Below are positions 44,811-52,430 of a stretch of DNA of 64,000 nt, piece after piece. Source of the stretch: an uncultured Shewanella sp. (GTDB taxonomy: Bacteria > Pseudomonadota > Gammaproteobacteria > Enterobacterales > Shewanellaceae); contig NZ_CANMUW010000001.1 in assembly GCF_947501225.1 (NCBI RefSeq), positions 744,001 through 808,000 on the forward strand, given 5' to 3'. The notes beneath the pieces are model-generated. The model was not told the DNA's origin, searched no databases, and was given only the letters and a program-made list of their open reading frames with translations. How positions within the stretch are numbered: position 1 is the stretch's first letter; each line of letters opens with the position of its first letter. Position numbers and translations under genes: made by a program.

Positions 44811-47281
44811 TGGAGGTAAGCTTAGCCTGGAGGCTGTTTAAGCGGGAGTTAATGCAGGGACAACTGGTGTTAATTGTCTTAGCTATTACATTAGCCGTAT
44901 TGTCGGTAAGCGGTTTAGCCAGAGTCAGTGAAAGATTACAGATAGCGATCAACGGACAGGCTTCAAAGTTTATCGCCGCCGACAGAATCATCAACTCGCC
45001 GGTTAAGATAGACGAGTCATTTATCGCAAAAGCCGACGAGTTGGGCTTGGCGCATGTGTCGAGTATGCAGTTTAACTCTATGGTGTTTGCCGAAGATAAG
45101 TTTCAGCTCGTGACCGTACGGGCCGTTGGTGAGGGGTATCCGCTCAAGGGAAAAATTGAGCTTAACTCAGATCCCGAGACTCACTCGGTAGAGGGAGTTG
45201 GGCTACCCGATTATGGTCAGTTGTGGTTTGAAACACGCCTGGGAGGCATACTGGCCTATCCCGAGTCTCTCGAGCTTGGCAACAGAGAGTTCAGGCTCAG
45301 TGAGGAGATCTCCCGTTTACCTGATGCCGGGTTTAACCCGTTTGCTTCATCTCCTGTGGTACTGATACGGCTCGAAGATGTCGAGAGTACAGGGGTGATA
45401 CAGCCGGGAAGTCGGGTGACCTATCTGGTGCAGTTTTCCGGTGCCGAGGAGCAACTGAAGCAGCTTGAGTCATACGTAAAGCCTAAACTGACCTCCAGTC
45501 AACGTTGGGTCGATGTGCAATCCGGCGAGTCTCCCATCGCCGATGCGGTCAAACGTGCGGAGCGATTTCTGCTGCTGGCGAGCCTGCTGGGCATCGCACT
45601 GGCCTGTGCTGCCATCGGCATTGCGGCTCAGCGCTATTGTCACCGTCACTATGATGTCGTGGCCATGTTAAAAACCTTCGGTGCATCGGCGAAACAGATC
45701 CGCACGTTATTTGGATTGCACCTGCTGTTAGTGACTCTATTCGGGGTCTCGCTGGGCCTGTGTGGTGGCTTTGCCCTCGATGCGGTTATCACCACCTTGC
45801 TCCCCGAAGAGATTGCGGCTTACTCCCCCCCCTATATTCGTCCGATACTGCTAGGCTTGGCGACAGGCTTTATCAGTGCATTTATGTTCTCTGCCTATCC
45901 TCTGATGCGCCTGCTCTCAATCCCGCCATTGCGGGTATTGCAGAGGCAGTTGGAGGGAGTTCAGCTGGGAATGTGGTTGCACCTGCTACTCAGCCTGGTT
46001 GCTATGGCGCTGTTAGGTTATCTCTACTCGACAAGCCTGGTGCTCACTATGACAGTGGTTGCCGGTGTACTGCTGCTGGGGCTGCTATTGAGTATCATGG
46101 GCTTCTTAATGATACGTGTCGGTCACGGCATAGGGATGAAAACTACCAATCCGCTGCAATTGGCGCTTGCTGGGCTTCGTCGCCGTGCGAGGCAGAATGC
46201 GGTTCAACTCGTTGGTTTCAGTAGTGCCCTTGTTCTGTTGTTGACTATCCTGGCGCTGAGACAAGATCTGCTCAGTGAATGGCAGAATCAGTTGCCTGAG
46301 AATGCGCCTAATTACTTTTTGGTCAATATCTCTCCCGATGAAGAGCTTGAGCTGGGAGAATATCTGAAAGCCAATACGGTGAAGACGACGGATATCTATC
46401 CTGTTATCAGGGGACGATTAACCGAGATCAATGGTGAGAAACTAATCTCAGCAGAGCAGCAAAAGGCCGGGGTTGAGGGGCGGTTAGGGATCTCCCGGGA
46501 ATTGAATCTCACCTGGCGGGACTCCCTGCCACCTAACAATGAGATCCTGGAAGGGAAGTTCAATGTCAGTGAGAATGATGTTTCGGTAGAGTCCGGCGTT
46601 GCAGAGCGCCTGGGGATAAAGATTGGTGACAGTCTGACTTATGTAATCGACAATCGCAGCTTAGTTGTGAATGTCGGCAGTCTGCGAGCGGTTCATTGGG
46701 AGACACTGCAGCCGAACTTTTTTATGATTTTTTCTCAAGCCTCTCTGGCACCATTTTCTCATACCTCGATGGTGAGCTTTCATCTTGAAGATAATAAACA
46801 GTCGGTAATACTGGAAATTATTAAACAGTTTCCAACGGTTTCTATTATCGATGTTGGCACCATGATTAAGCAGCTGAGGCAGATCATAGATCAAGTCTCT
46901 CTGTCATTGACCTTAGTGTTACTGCTTGTTGTTTTAGCCAGCAGTTTGGTGATGATAGCGCAAACAGAGGCTGGTATGGCTACCAGGCAGAGAGAGCTTG
47001 CCGTTCTGAGAACCTTTGGTGCTTCGGGATGGTTGTTGAGAATGGCTACTGCTTTGGAGTTTGCACTACTGGGAACCATTGCCGGTCTTCTGGCTGTGAT
47101 CGTTGCCGAGTTTACTCTCTACCTGCTTAAGACTCAGGTATTTGAGTTAAATGTGTATATGCACTGGCAATGGTGGGGCATTGCGCCTGTTTGTGGAGCC
47201 TTGACCGTCGCTCTGTTGGGAGTTTGGCGATGCAGGCAACTGCTCAATAAGTCCTGCTCAGAGCTGCTCAAGGCCGGCTAG
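44810..47281 (+). CDS. ybbP: FtsX-like ABC permease YbbP
   Basis: An 823-aa integral membrane protein with a large extracytoplasmic domain after the first helix (residues ~40-250), then two FtsX-type permease modules near residues 255-390 and 690-815. Each module has a group of helices (FLLLASLLGIALACAAIGIAA, LTLVLLLVVLASSLVMIA), and four more helices lie between 395 and 480. The predicted total is 10 helices. It would form the membrane part of the YbbAP exporter and may extract lipids or lipoproteins, as other MacB/Lol-like systems do. Confidence 0.92.
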   Translation: MEVSLAWRLFKRELMQGQLVLIVLAITLAVLSVSGLARVSERLQIAINGQASKFIAADRIINSPVKIDESFIAKADELGLAHVSSMQFNSMVFAEDKFQLVTVRAVGEGYPLKGKIELNSDPETHSVEGVGLPDYGQLWFETRLGGILAYPESLELGNREFRLSEEISRLPDAGFNPFASSPVVLIRLEDVESTGVIQPGSRVTYLVQFSGAEEQLKQLESYVKPKLTSSQRWVDVQSGESPIADAVKRAERFLLLASLLGIALACAAIGIAAQRYCHRHYDVVAMLKTFGASAKQIRTLFGLHLLLVTLFGVSLGLCGGFALDAVITTLLPEEIAAYSPPYIRPILLGLATGFISAFMFSAYPLMRLLSIPPLRVLQRQLEGVQLGMWLHLLLSLVAMALLGYLYSTSLVLTMTVVAGVLLLGLLLSIMGFLMIRVGHGIGMKTTNPLQLALAGLRRRARQNAVQLVGFSSALVLLLTILALRQDLLSEWQNQLPENAPNYFLVNISPDEELELGEYLKANTVKTTDIYPVIRGRLTEINGEKLISAEQQKAGVEGRLGISRELNLTWRDSLPPNNEILEGKFNVSENDVSVESGVAERLGIKIGDSLTYVIDNRSLVVNVGSLRAVHWETLQPNFFMIFSQASLAPFSHTSMVSFHLEDNKQSVILEIIKQFPTVSIIDVGTMIKQLRQIIDQVSLSLTLVLLLVVLASSLVMIAQTEAGMATRQRELAVLRTFGASGWLLRMATALEFALLGTIAGLLAVIVAEFTLYLLKTQVFELNVYMHWQWWGIAPVCGALTVALLGVWRCRQLLNKSCSELLKAG

Positions 47282-47296
47282 TATTGTTAAGCGGGG

Positions 47297-47325
47297 AAGG
47301 GGCTGCCTCTATCGGTCAGCCCCTT
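47297..47325. terminator. Bidirectional terminator between ybbP and yfcH
   Basis: AAGGGGCTG / CAGCCCCTT, a 9-bp stem with an 11-base loop, lies between convergent stop codons. The plus-strand side ends in TTTTCTG. Confidence 0.8.
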
Positions 47326-47345
47326 TTCTGTTGTGTCTATGGGTA

Positions 47346-48269
47346 TTAATTTCCGGAGAAGATCTCGGAAAATGCCTCGGATAACTTTGTGTACTTAAAA
47401 TGAAAGCCTGCGTCCAGTGCCCGCTTGGGTAGGACATACTGGCCTTGAGTCAGCAGCTGTGACATCTCACCGAGGCCGATATCCAGAACGAAGGATGGCA
47501 TGGGAATGATTGCCGGCCTTGAGAGGGCGGCGCCCAATGTTGTCGAAAACTCCCTGTTGCTTACGGGCCTTGGAGAGGTGGCGTTAAAGATACCACTGCA
47601 CTCACCATGCTCAAGTAAATAGACAAATAGCGAAATAAGGTCTTGCTGGTGGATCCAGCTCATCCCCTGTTCGCCGGAGGCGATGGGGCCACCCAGCCCT
47701 AATTTAAATGCCGGTAACATCTTAGGCAGTGCTCCCCCGCTTAATCCGAGCACCAGACCTATAGCAATAATACAGACCCGTGTCTTTTCAGACTGTGCGC
47801 TCAGAGCTGAGCTTTCCCACTTTCGGCAAACGGTTTGGGTAAATTCAATATCATCACCTGGGCTTCGATGGGGCTCATCGAAATAGGTTTCATCGACGGG
47901 AGTCGTCCCTTGCCGGCCATAGCGCCCGATCGCCGAAGCGCTGATAAAAACCGACGGTGGGGTCTGGCTTTGTGTGAACAGCTCTGATAATCGTGAGGTG
48001 ATCTCCCAGCGGCTGTTGCAAATGCGTTGCTTCTGCTCGTTACTCCACCGTTTTCCGGCAATGGGTTCACCGGCTAAGTTAATCACTGCATCAAACTCAT
48101 TCAGTGAAGTTAAATTGTCCAGAGATGCCAGATACTGATGATAGCCGCCCAGTTTATCTTTGGCCCGGACAGGATCTCTTGTGAGTATGGTGAGTCGATG
48201 GTTACTCTCTAGAGCCCCGACAAGCTGATGGCCGATAAAGCCAGTTGCACCGGTTAATAAAATATTCAT
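47346..48269 (-). CDS. yfcH: TIGR01777 family epimerase-like protein (YfcH)
   Basis: A 307-aa extended SDR-like protein. The N-terminal Rossmann loop is LLTGATGFIGHQLV, with AVINLAGEPIAGKRW, the SASAIGRYG motif and SWIHQQDLISLFVYLLE. The frame is open 43 codons further upstream, but the ATG at 48269 gives the family start MNILLTGATGFIG. Members are described as NAD(P)-binding sugar-epimerase relatives; no substrate is known for YfcH. In E. coli yfcH lies near ackA-pta, which here is about 6 kb away. Confidence 0.88.
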   Translation of the reverse strand: MNILLTGATGFIGHQLVGALESNHRLTILTRDPVRAKDKLGGYHQYLASLDNLTSLNEFDAVINLAGEPIAGKRWSNEQKQRICNSRWEITSRLSELFTQSQTPPSVFISASAIGRYGRQGTTPVDETYFDEPHRSPGDDIEFTQTVCRKWESSALSAQSEKTRVCIIAIGLVLGLSGGALPKMLPAFKLGLGGPIASGEQGMSWIHQQDLISLFVYLLEHGECSGIFNATSPRPVSNREFSTTLGAALSRPAIIPMPSFVLDIGLGEMSQLLTQGQYVLPKRALDAGFHFKYTKLSEAFSEIFSGN

Positions 48270-48523
48270 AGTTTGCCCAGAAAAATAAAAGATGGCTTCG
48301 GCTTTTACCCAGCTCTGATAGCTGATGAAAACGCAAGTGGCCATAACTGTTATGGGTTCAAATAGATCAAAATAGTTTTTATTTTGATTGAATATCACTC
48401 AAGTTCAACTAATACGATGATTTTTTCCTTTATCGTGCGATAATTTGGAGTCTCAGAATTTAGTTGCTTCAGTTCTAATCTATCAATATAACTATATTAG
48501 TTCATCAAGAAGGATTTTATAAA

Positions 48524-49603
48524 ATGCCGAGAATTGATACCCAGTCTGTTGCATATAAGGGATTTGCTATCATGGCTTTCGTTGTTGTGATATTGGCCGG
48601 GATAAAGGCGGCTAGCCCCATAGTCGTTCCGTTTGTTTTATCTGCCTTCATCGCCGTGATCTGCAATCCGATGATTGATGGGCTCACCAGGTTGAAAGTG
48701 CCGCGTGCATTAGCGGTTATGTTAATGATGGTGGTTATTGTGATGATGGGACTTTGGCTGGCGCAAATTGTCGGTAGTTCCATCAATGAGTTTTCAAACC
48801 AGCTTCCCCACTACCGGGACCAACTCGTTGACCAGTTTGGTTGGATAACCGAAAAGCTACGCACCTTTAATATCATCATCTCTAAAGAGCAGATTCTGGC
48901 TTACTTCGATCCGGGGATTGCTCTGTCGATGACGACAAATATGTTATCCGGTGTGGGTAGCGTAATGGCAAACCTTTTTCTGATTATTCTCACCGTTGTA
49001 TTTATGCTGTTCGAGTCAGAAACGTTACCGAAGAAGCTGCACTTTGCGTTGGATGACCCGGACATGCGAATGAAGCAAATCGACCGGTTTCTGCACTCTG
49101 TCAATCAATATATGGTGATTAAAACACTGGTGAGTTTAGCGACAGGGGTAATTATCGGCACAGGGTTAGCTATCATAGGTGTCGATTATGCGCTGTTATG
49201 GGGGGTGGTCGCCTTCCTGTTTAACTATATTCCAAATATTGGTTCAATTATTGCGGCTATCCCTTCGGTAATGTTGGCATTTATTCAGTTAGGCCCGGCC
49301 GCAGCCGGTGGAACCGCACTGTTATATTTAGCCACTAACACGGTCATGGGGAACGTGGTTGAACCCAAATATATGGGGAGAGGTCTGGGCCTTTCTACGC
49401 TGGTCGTGTTTCTGTCATTGATTTTTTGGGGGTGGTTACTCGGCTCTGTAGGCATGTTGTTATCGGTGCCGTTAACCATGATTGTGAAGATAGCATTGGA
49501 ATCGAGCAAGGGAGGAAGCTGGCTGGCAATATTGTTAGCCGATGATGTGGAAGAGCTCAGGCCCAGCCCTCAAGAGGATAAAGAAAATACCGAGGTTGTG
49601 TGA
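48524..49603 (+). CDS. AI-2E/PerM-family transporter
   Basis: A 359-aa membrane protein with about eight hydrophobic segments. Family motifs include LPHYRDQLV near residue 88, then a cluster of C-terminal helices (YALLWGVVAFLFNYIPNIGSIIAAIP, GLGLSTLVVFLSLIFWGWLLGSVGMLLSVPL). E. coli PerM and TqsA belong here; some export autoinducer-2 and some act as ion exporters. The polar end (EELRPSPQEDKENTEVV) is cytoplasmic. It is followed by a methyltransferase gene 43 bases downstream. Confidence 0.85.
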   Translation: MPRIDTQSVAYKGFAIMAFVVVILAGIKAASPIVVPFVLSAFIAVICNPMIDGLTRLKVPRALAVMLMMVVIVMMGLWLAQIVGSSINEFSNQLPHYRDQLVDQFGWITEKLRTFNIIISKEQILAYFDPGIALSMTTNMLSGVGSVMANLFLIILTVVFMLFESETLPKKLHFALDDPDMRMKQIDRFLHSVNQYMVIKTLVSLATGVIIGTGLAIIGVDYALLWGVVAFLFNYIPNIGSIIAAIPSVMLAFIQLGPAAAGGTALLYLATNTVMGNVVEPKYMGRGLGLSTLVVFLSLIFWGWLLGSVGMLLSVPLTMIVKIALESSKGGSWLAILLADDVEELRPSPQEDKENTEVV

Positions 49604-49646
49604 CGGTATTTTAAATATCATATTTTTTACTGACAAAGTGAGTTAG

Positions 49647-50555
49647 ATGCAGTTATTTTTTAATGAAGTGAATAAAGTGGTGTTTGGTGAAGAGGTCAAT
49701 CGTCTCTTCCATGGTCGTGGCGGGCTCTATCCCGGTGTGGAACACCTGTGCCTTGACTGGTTTCCCCCTGTATTATTGCTGACCAGTTTTAAACCTCTGG
49801 AAGAGGATGTGTTGTCATTATCGGTAGAGGCCATCAAGCAACGTTGGCAGGCACAAAGAGGGGAAGAGGCGTTTAATCTTGTCTACCAATACCGAAGCGG
49901 TGGCCAGACACATACAGAACTGCTGGCCGGCAGTGTTCCCGAGCAGCATAAGGTCAGGGAAAACGGTGCCGAATTTTATATTCACCTGTTGAGAGGCCAG
50001 AACCATGGCTTGTTTCTCGATATGAAAAATGGCCGACAGTGGGTTAGGGAGCATGCTCAGGATAAGAAGGTACTCAACCTTTTTTCCTATACCTGTGGCT
50101 TCTCTGTCGCCGCACTTCAGGGCGGGGCCGACAGTGTCGTTAATATCGATATGAGTAAAGGGGCACTATCAATAGGAAAGCAGAACCACCTGTTAAACGG
50201 TTTTCCGGCGGGGGCTCGTTTTCTTGGGCATGATATTTTTAAATCATGGGGCAAACTGACTAAGCTTGGACCCTATGAAATGATTATTGCCGATCCGCCG
50301 AGCAACCAAAAGGGCAGTTTTGTTGCGACTAAAGATTACTCCCGATTACTTAAACGGGTACCTGAGTTATTGACCCCCGATGGAGATATACTCTTGTGCC
50401 TCAATGCACCTGAGCTAAGCATTGAGTATCTCAAGCAGCAAGTGGAGGAGTTCAGCCCCACACTTGTATTTGTCGAACAGCTTGAAAACCCGCCGATATT
50501 TGCCGACATCGACAGTAATAAAGCGCTTAAAGTGCTTAGGTATAAGTTAGCCTGA
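49647..50555 (+). CDS. Class I SAM-dependent methyltransferase (RlmI/RlmL-like)
   Basis: A 302-aa protein. The C-terminal ~190 residues form the Rossmann methyltransferase domain: the SAM loop VLNLFSYTCGFSVAALQGGA, an acidic NIDMSK, and the DPPSNQKGSF motif characteristic of the COG1092 RNA m5C/m2G enzymes. The N-terminal ~115 residues have no PUA domain, unlike RlmI, which is the main difference. It may modify rRNA or protein; I do not assign a substrate. Confidence 0.78.
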   Translation: MQLFFNEVNKVVFGEEVNRLFHGRGGLYPGVEHLCLDWFPPVLLLTSFKPLEEDVLSLSVEAIKQRWQAQRGEEAFNLVYQYRSGGQTHTELLAGSVPEQHKVRENGAEFYIHLLRGQNHGLFLDMKNGRQWVREHAQDKKVLNLFSYTCGFSVAALQGGADSVVNIDMSKGALSIGKQNHLLNGFPAGARFLGHDIFKSWGKLTKLGPYEMIIADPPSNQKGSFVATKDYSRLLKRVPELLTPDGDILLCLNAPELSIEYLKQQVEEFSPTLVFVEQLENPPIFADIDSNKALKVLRYKLA

Positions 50556-50581
50556 ACTGTTTAGCTTTTGCTCCCCGTTAC

Positions 50582-50605
50582 CGCCTGCAATCCGAGTTGC
50601 AGGCG
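50582..50605 (+). terminator. Terminator after the methyltransferase gene
   Basis: CGCCTGCAA / TTGCAGGCG, a 9-bp stem with a 6-base loop, is followed by ATTATCTTTC 27 bases past the stop. Confidence 0.6.
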
Positions 50606-50672
50606 ATTATCTTTCAGGCTTTGTGTCCTAATCGCTACGTCCAAATATAATGTGAGGTCACCCTGGTAGGCA

Positions 50673-50897
50673 TCAGTAGTTGAGTCTCTCATGCATAATG
50701 GATTGCCCATGTGACTCTATGATGTTCTCAACTTTGCTTTTATCTATGTTTCTCAAAGAGGAAATTTCGGTGAATAATCGATCCTGTACGTCTATGGGCA
50801 TATTCATCATGTCCATAAACATATAGATGTTGAGTGTATCTCCTTGATTGAACAGATCTGCCAGCCTCTCGGCCTCAAATTCTACGAGTGAATTCAT
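50673..50897 (-). CDS. Small uncharacterised acidic protein
   Basis: A 74-aa protein I do not recognise. It begins MNSLVEFEAERLADLFNQG and is rich in Asp, Glu, Met and Asn, with no signal peptide. The frame is open 10 codons more, but a strong GGAGGT lies 7 bases before the ATG at 50897, so I use this start. Composition and a good ribosome-binding site suggest that it is a real gene. Confidence 0.65.
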   Translation of the reverse strand: MNSLVEFEAERLADLFNQGDTLNIYMFMDMMNMPIDVQDRLFTEISSLRNIDKSKVENIIESHGQSIMHERLNY

Positions 50898-51036
50898 CGT
50901 CAGTACCTCCAACTTAATATCTGGCAATAGTACAACCTTTGTGATAGGTATCTTTAAGTCTTAGCAGGTATGGAGTGACTGATTAGATCATTTAGATGTT
51001 AAAAAAACTGTTTTTAGTCCCCAGTCATATAAAAAA

Positions 51037-51051
51037 CTGAAAGACTTTCAG
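51037..51051. repeat. Perfect 15-bp palindrome (CTGAAAG-A-CTTTCAG)
   Basis: An inverted repeat with a 1-base centre. A further ACTGAAAG occurs at about 51107-51114. It lies upstream of the small-ORF unit and could be an operator, though it could also be a weak hairpin. The stretch 50898-51143 otherwise holds no gene. Confidence 0.5.
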
Positions 51052-51140
51052 CTTTCTGAGCCGTAATTAGCTGTTTTCATCGATTTTTGGGCTTTTTTAC
51101 GCACCAAACTGAAAGTTTTGTGTAACTCTTGCGAAATGCC

Positions 51141-51149
51141 TGATATAAT
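51141..51149 (+). promoter_or_regulatory. Extended -10 promoter of the small-ORF unit
   Basis: TGATATAAT combines a perfect TATAAT with an upstream TG. No good -35 is needed for such promoters; TGTAAC lies 17 bases ahead. A start site is expected near 51156, about 15 bases before the first small ORF. Confidence 0.6.
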
Positions 51150-51170
51150 CAGCTTCAAGAAGTTGGTGGA

Positions 51171-51239
51171 ATGTCTATCTCTTCCTACTCAGGAAAGTGT
51201 CATCGAAGAAATGGCATGCCTCAGACCCTACAAAAGTAA
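51171..51239 (+). CDS. Small basic ORF (22 codons), first of a pair
   Basis: Starts with ATG 15 bases after the predicted transcription start and ends in TAA at 51237-51239. The peptide is basic and contains SGKCHRRNG. A TTGGTGG lies just before the ATG. The next small ORF is in the same frame, separated by the stop and 4 codons. It may be a leader peptide, or the first half of one 59-codon ORF interrupted by the TAA. Confidence 0.35.
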   Translation: MSISSYSGKCHRRNGMPQTLQK

Positions 51240-51251
51240 TTCGGAGTTGTT

Positions 51252-51350
51252 ATGGAAGTTAAAGAATACGAAGGCGCATATTATCAAGTACAAGATGAAG
51301 TGATCGAATCTTTGCCTCTTGAAATGGATGAAGAAGCGTTTTTGGATTAA
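51252..51350 (+). CDS. Small acidic ORF (32 codons), second of a pair
   Basis: A 32-aa peptide starting MEVKEYEGAYYQVQ and ending EMDEEAFLD, strongly acidic. GGAG lies 5 bases before the ATG, a good ribosome-binding site. It is the last ORF before a strong terminator, so this promoter-ORF-terminator unit appears complete. I recognise no family. Composition (acidic, Tyr/Glu-rich) is unlike random sequence. Confidence 0.5.
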   Translation: MEVKEYEGAYYQVQDEVIESLPLEMDEEAFLD

Positions 51351-51395
51351 GGACTAATCCATCAATTCAGGAGTTAATCCGGCTTAGGCTGAGAT

Positions 51396-51425
51396 AAAAA
51401 TAGCAACCTTAGGTTGCTATTTTTT
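51396..51425. terminator. Bidirectional terminator
   Basis: AAAAATAGCAACCT and its complement are separated by one base, giving a long stem with A- and T-runs on both flanks. It serves the small-ORF unit on the plus strand and the lipoprotein gene on the minus strand. Confidence 0.9.
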
Positions 51426-51453
51426 TGCTTCTCTCTTGTCGGGTCGTGAAAGC

Positions 51454-51885
51454 CTAATGCAGGTTACCCTTTTCCGGTAGCACCTCGACAATTTCCCATT
51501 TCACCCCTCTCTTATGAAGCCTGATGGTTCTGTCGTCTATCCAGGGCTCACCACCTTTTAAACCTTCCATCTTGATGATAACTGTGACGTCATCGGTAAA
51601 CTTTCTGAAAAAATCGATATTAATCTCTTCAATCTCCATCTTGACATCAGTCATGGCGAGATTAAGGACATGACGCTGTACCGAAGAAGCTATGTAGTAG
51701 TGCGATAGTACTTTCTTCATTGGTTCATCGACAAACTGCTTAGCCTTTTCGACATCACGTTCGACATAGATAGCGTTAAAGAAACCGAGGGAAACTTCCT
51801 CCGGCGTACGCATAGACTCACCGTTTGAGGAGTCCGGATTACAGCCAAGAAGAAAGGTTAAACAGAGTAGGGCGATTATTCTCAT
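51454..51885 (-). CDS. Small lipoprotein with an NTF2-like (DUF4878-like) fold
   Basis: A 143-aa lipoprotein with a short signal peptide and a lipobox (LLCLTFLLGCNPD). The mature part resembles DUF4878/NTF2-like proteins: TPEEVSLGFFNAIYVERDVEKAKQFV at the start and WIDDRTIRLHKRGVKWEIVEVLP at the end. Function unknown. It stands alone on the minus strand. Confidence 0.7.
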   Translation of the reverse strand: MRIIALLCLTFLLGCNPDSSNGESMRTPEEVSLGFFNAIYVERDVEKAKQFVDEPMKKVLSHYYIASSVQRHVLNLAMTDVKMEIEEINIDFFRKFTDDVTVIIKMEGLKGGEPWIDDRTIRLHKRGVKWEIVEVLPEKGNLH

Positions 51886-52180
51886 ATATCTATTAAGAGT
51901 GGTGTTTGAGCCAGTATCGCTATTGTTCTTTGAATTGGCAAGTGGGCTTTTGGTTAAAAATAAATTTTAATACTTGACCTGACTCGATAAATAAGGCATA
52001 TCTGAATGAATAACTTTTAATGGTTATCCACAAAATCTGTGGACAACTATGTTGAAGACTAGAGGTATAAGTTTTAACTAATTGATTTTTTAGGAGTTAA
52101 AGCTCTGGTCAAAAAGTGACGGGGCTGGTCCTGTGAGTTTTTTATACAGCATCTGTTAAGGTTTAATCAATATTTGCATA
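51886..52180. other. Intergenic region with paired DnaA-box-like sites
   Basis: About 295 bp without a credible gene. It contains the lipoprotein promoter on the minus side. TTATCCACA at 52024-52032 and TGTGGACAA at 52038-52046 are inverted and separated by 5 bases. TTATCCACA is the consensus DnaA box and TTGTCCACA differs at one base. The rest is AT-rich. Confidence 0.5.
52024..52046. promoter_or_regulatory. Two inverted DnaA-box-like 9-mers
   Basis: TTATCCACA, then AAATC, then TGTGGACAA. The first is a perfect DnaA box. Together they could bind DnaA or form a titration site. No replication origin is suggested by the surroundings. Confidence 0.5.
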
Positions 52181-52209
52181 AAAAAAGCCTGTCAATGACA
52201 GGCTTTTTT
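52181..52209. terminator. Terminator of the ackA-pta operon
   Basis: AGCCTGTC / GACAGGCT with a 3-base loop, flanked by A6 and T6 runs, can end transcription on both strands. On the minus strand it is the first strong terminator after the pta stop at 52431, so the transcript has a ~220-base 3' untranslated region. Confidence 0.85.
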
Positions 52210-52397
52210 GTGTCTGGAACACTTATGCCACTCTTCATGTACAAAGAGCCCATGGATCAAAGATGCTCTCTGCATCTCGATGACATTTCCTCCTTCCCTG
52301 GAGGTCATGGAATGAAATTGGCTTTGTGTCCGGAACACTTATCTCTGTTTGGCAAGGATGCATACAAACAGACGTTGTGTCCGGAACATTCATGCCA
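52209..52397. repeat. Three copies of a TGTGTCCGGAACAY repeat in the pta 3' region
   Basis: Copies lie at 52209-52230 (TGTGTCTGGAACACTTATGCCA), 52325-52342 and 52376-52397 (ending CATTCATGCCA). Each has a nearly palindromic core GTGTCCGGAACAC. An 84-codon plus-strand frame runs through them, but its repeating Cys-Pro-Glu-His pattern simply follows the repeats. The block sits between the pta stop and the terminator. Confidence 0.75.
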
Positions 52398-52430
52398 TTT
52401 TCATGCAGCTGTGGCAATGATGCGGTAACC

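Noticed and set aside
51118..51303. 61-codon ORF overlapping the small-ORF unit
   Set aside because: It starts upstream of the predicted transcription start and lies in another frame than the ORF with a good ribosome-binding site.
52174..52428. 84-codon plus-strand ORF with repeating Cys-Pro-Glu-His
   Set aside because: The pattern comes from the DNA repeats, the frame overlaps a terminator, and no ribosome-binding site is visible; I annotate it as a repeat.
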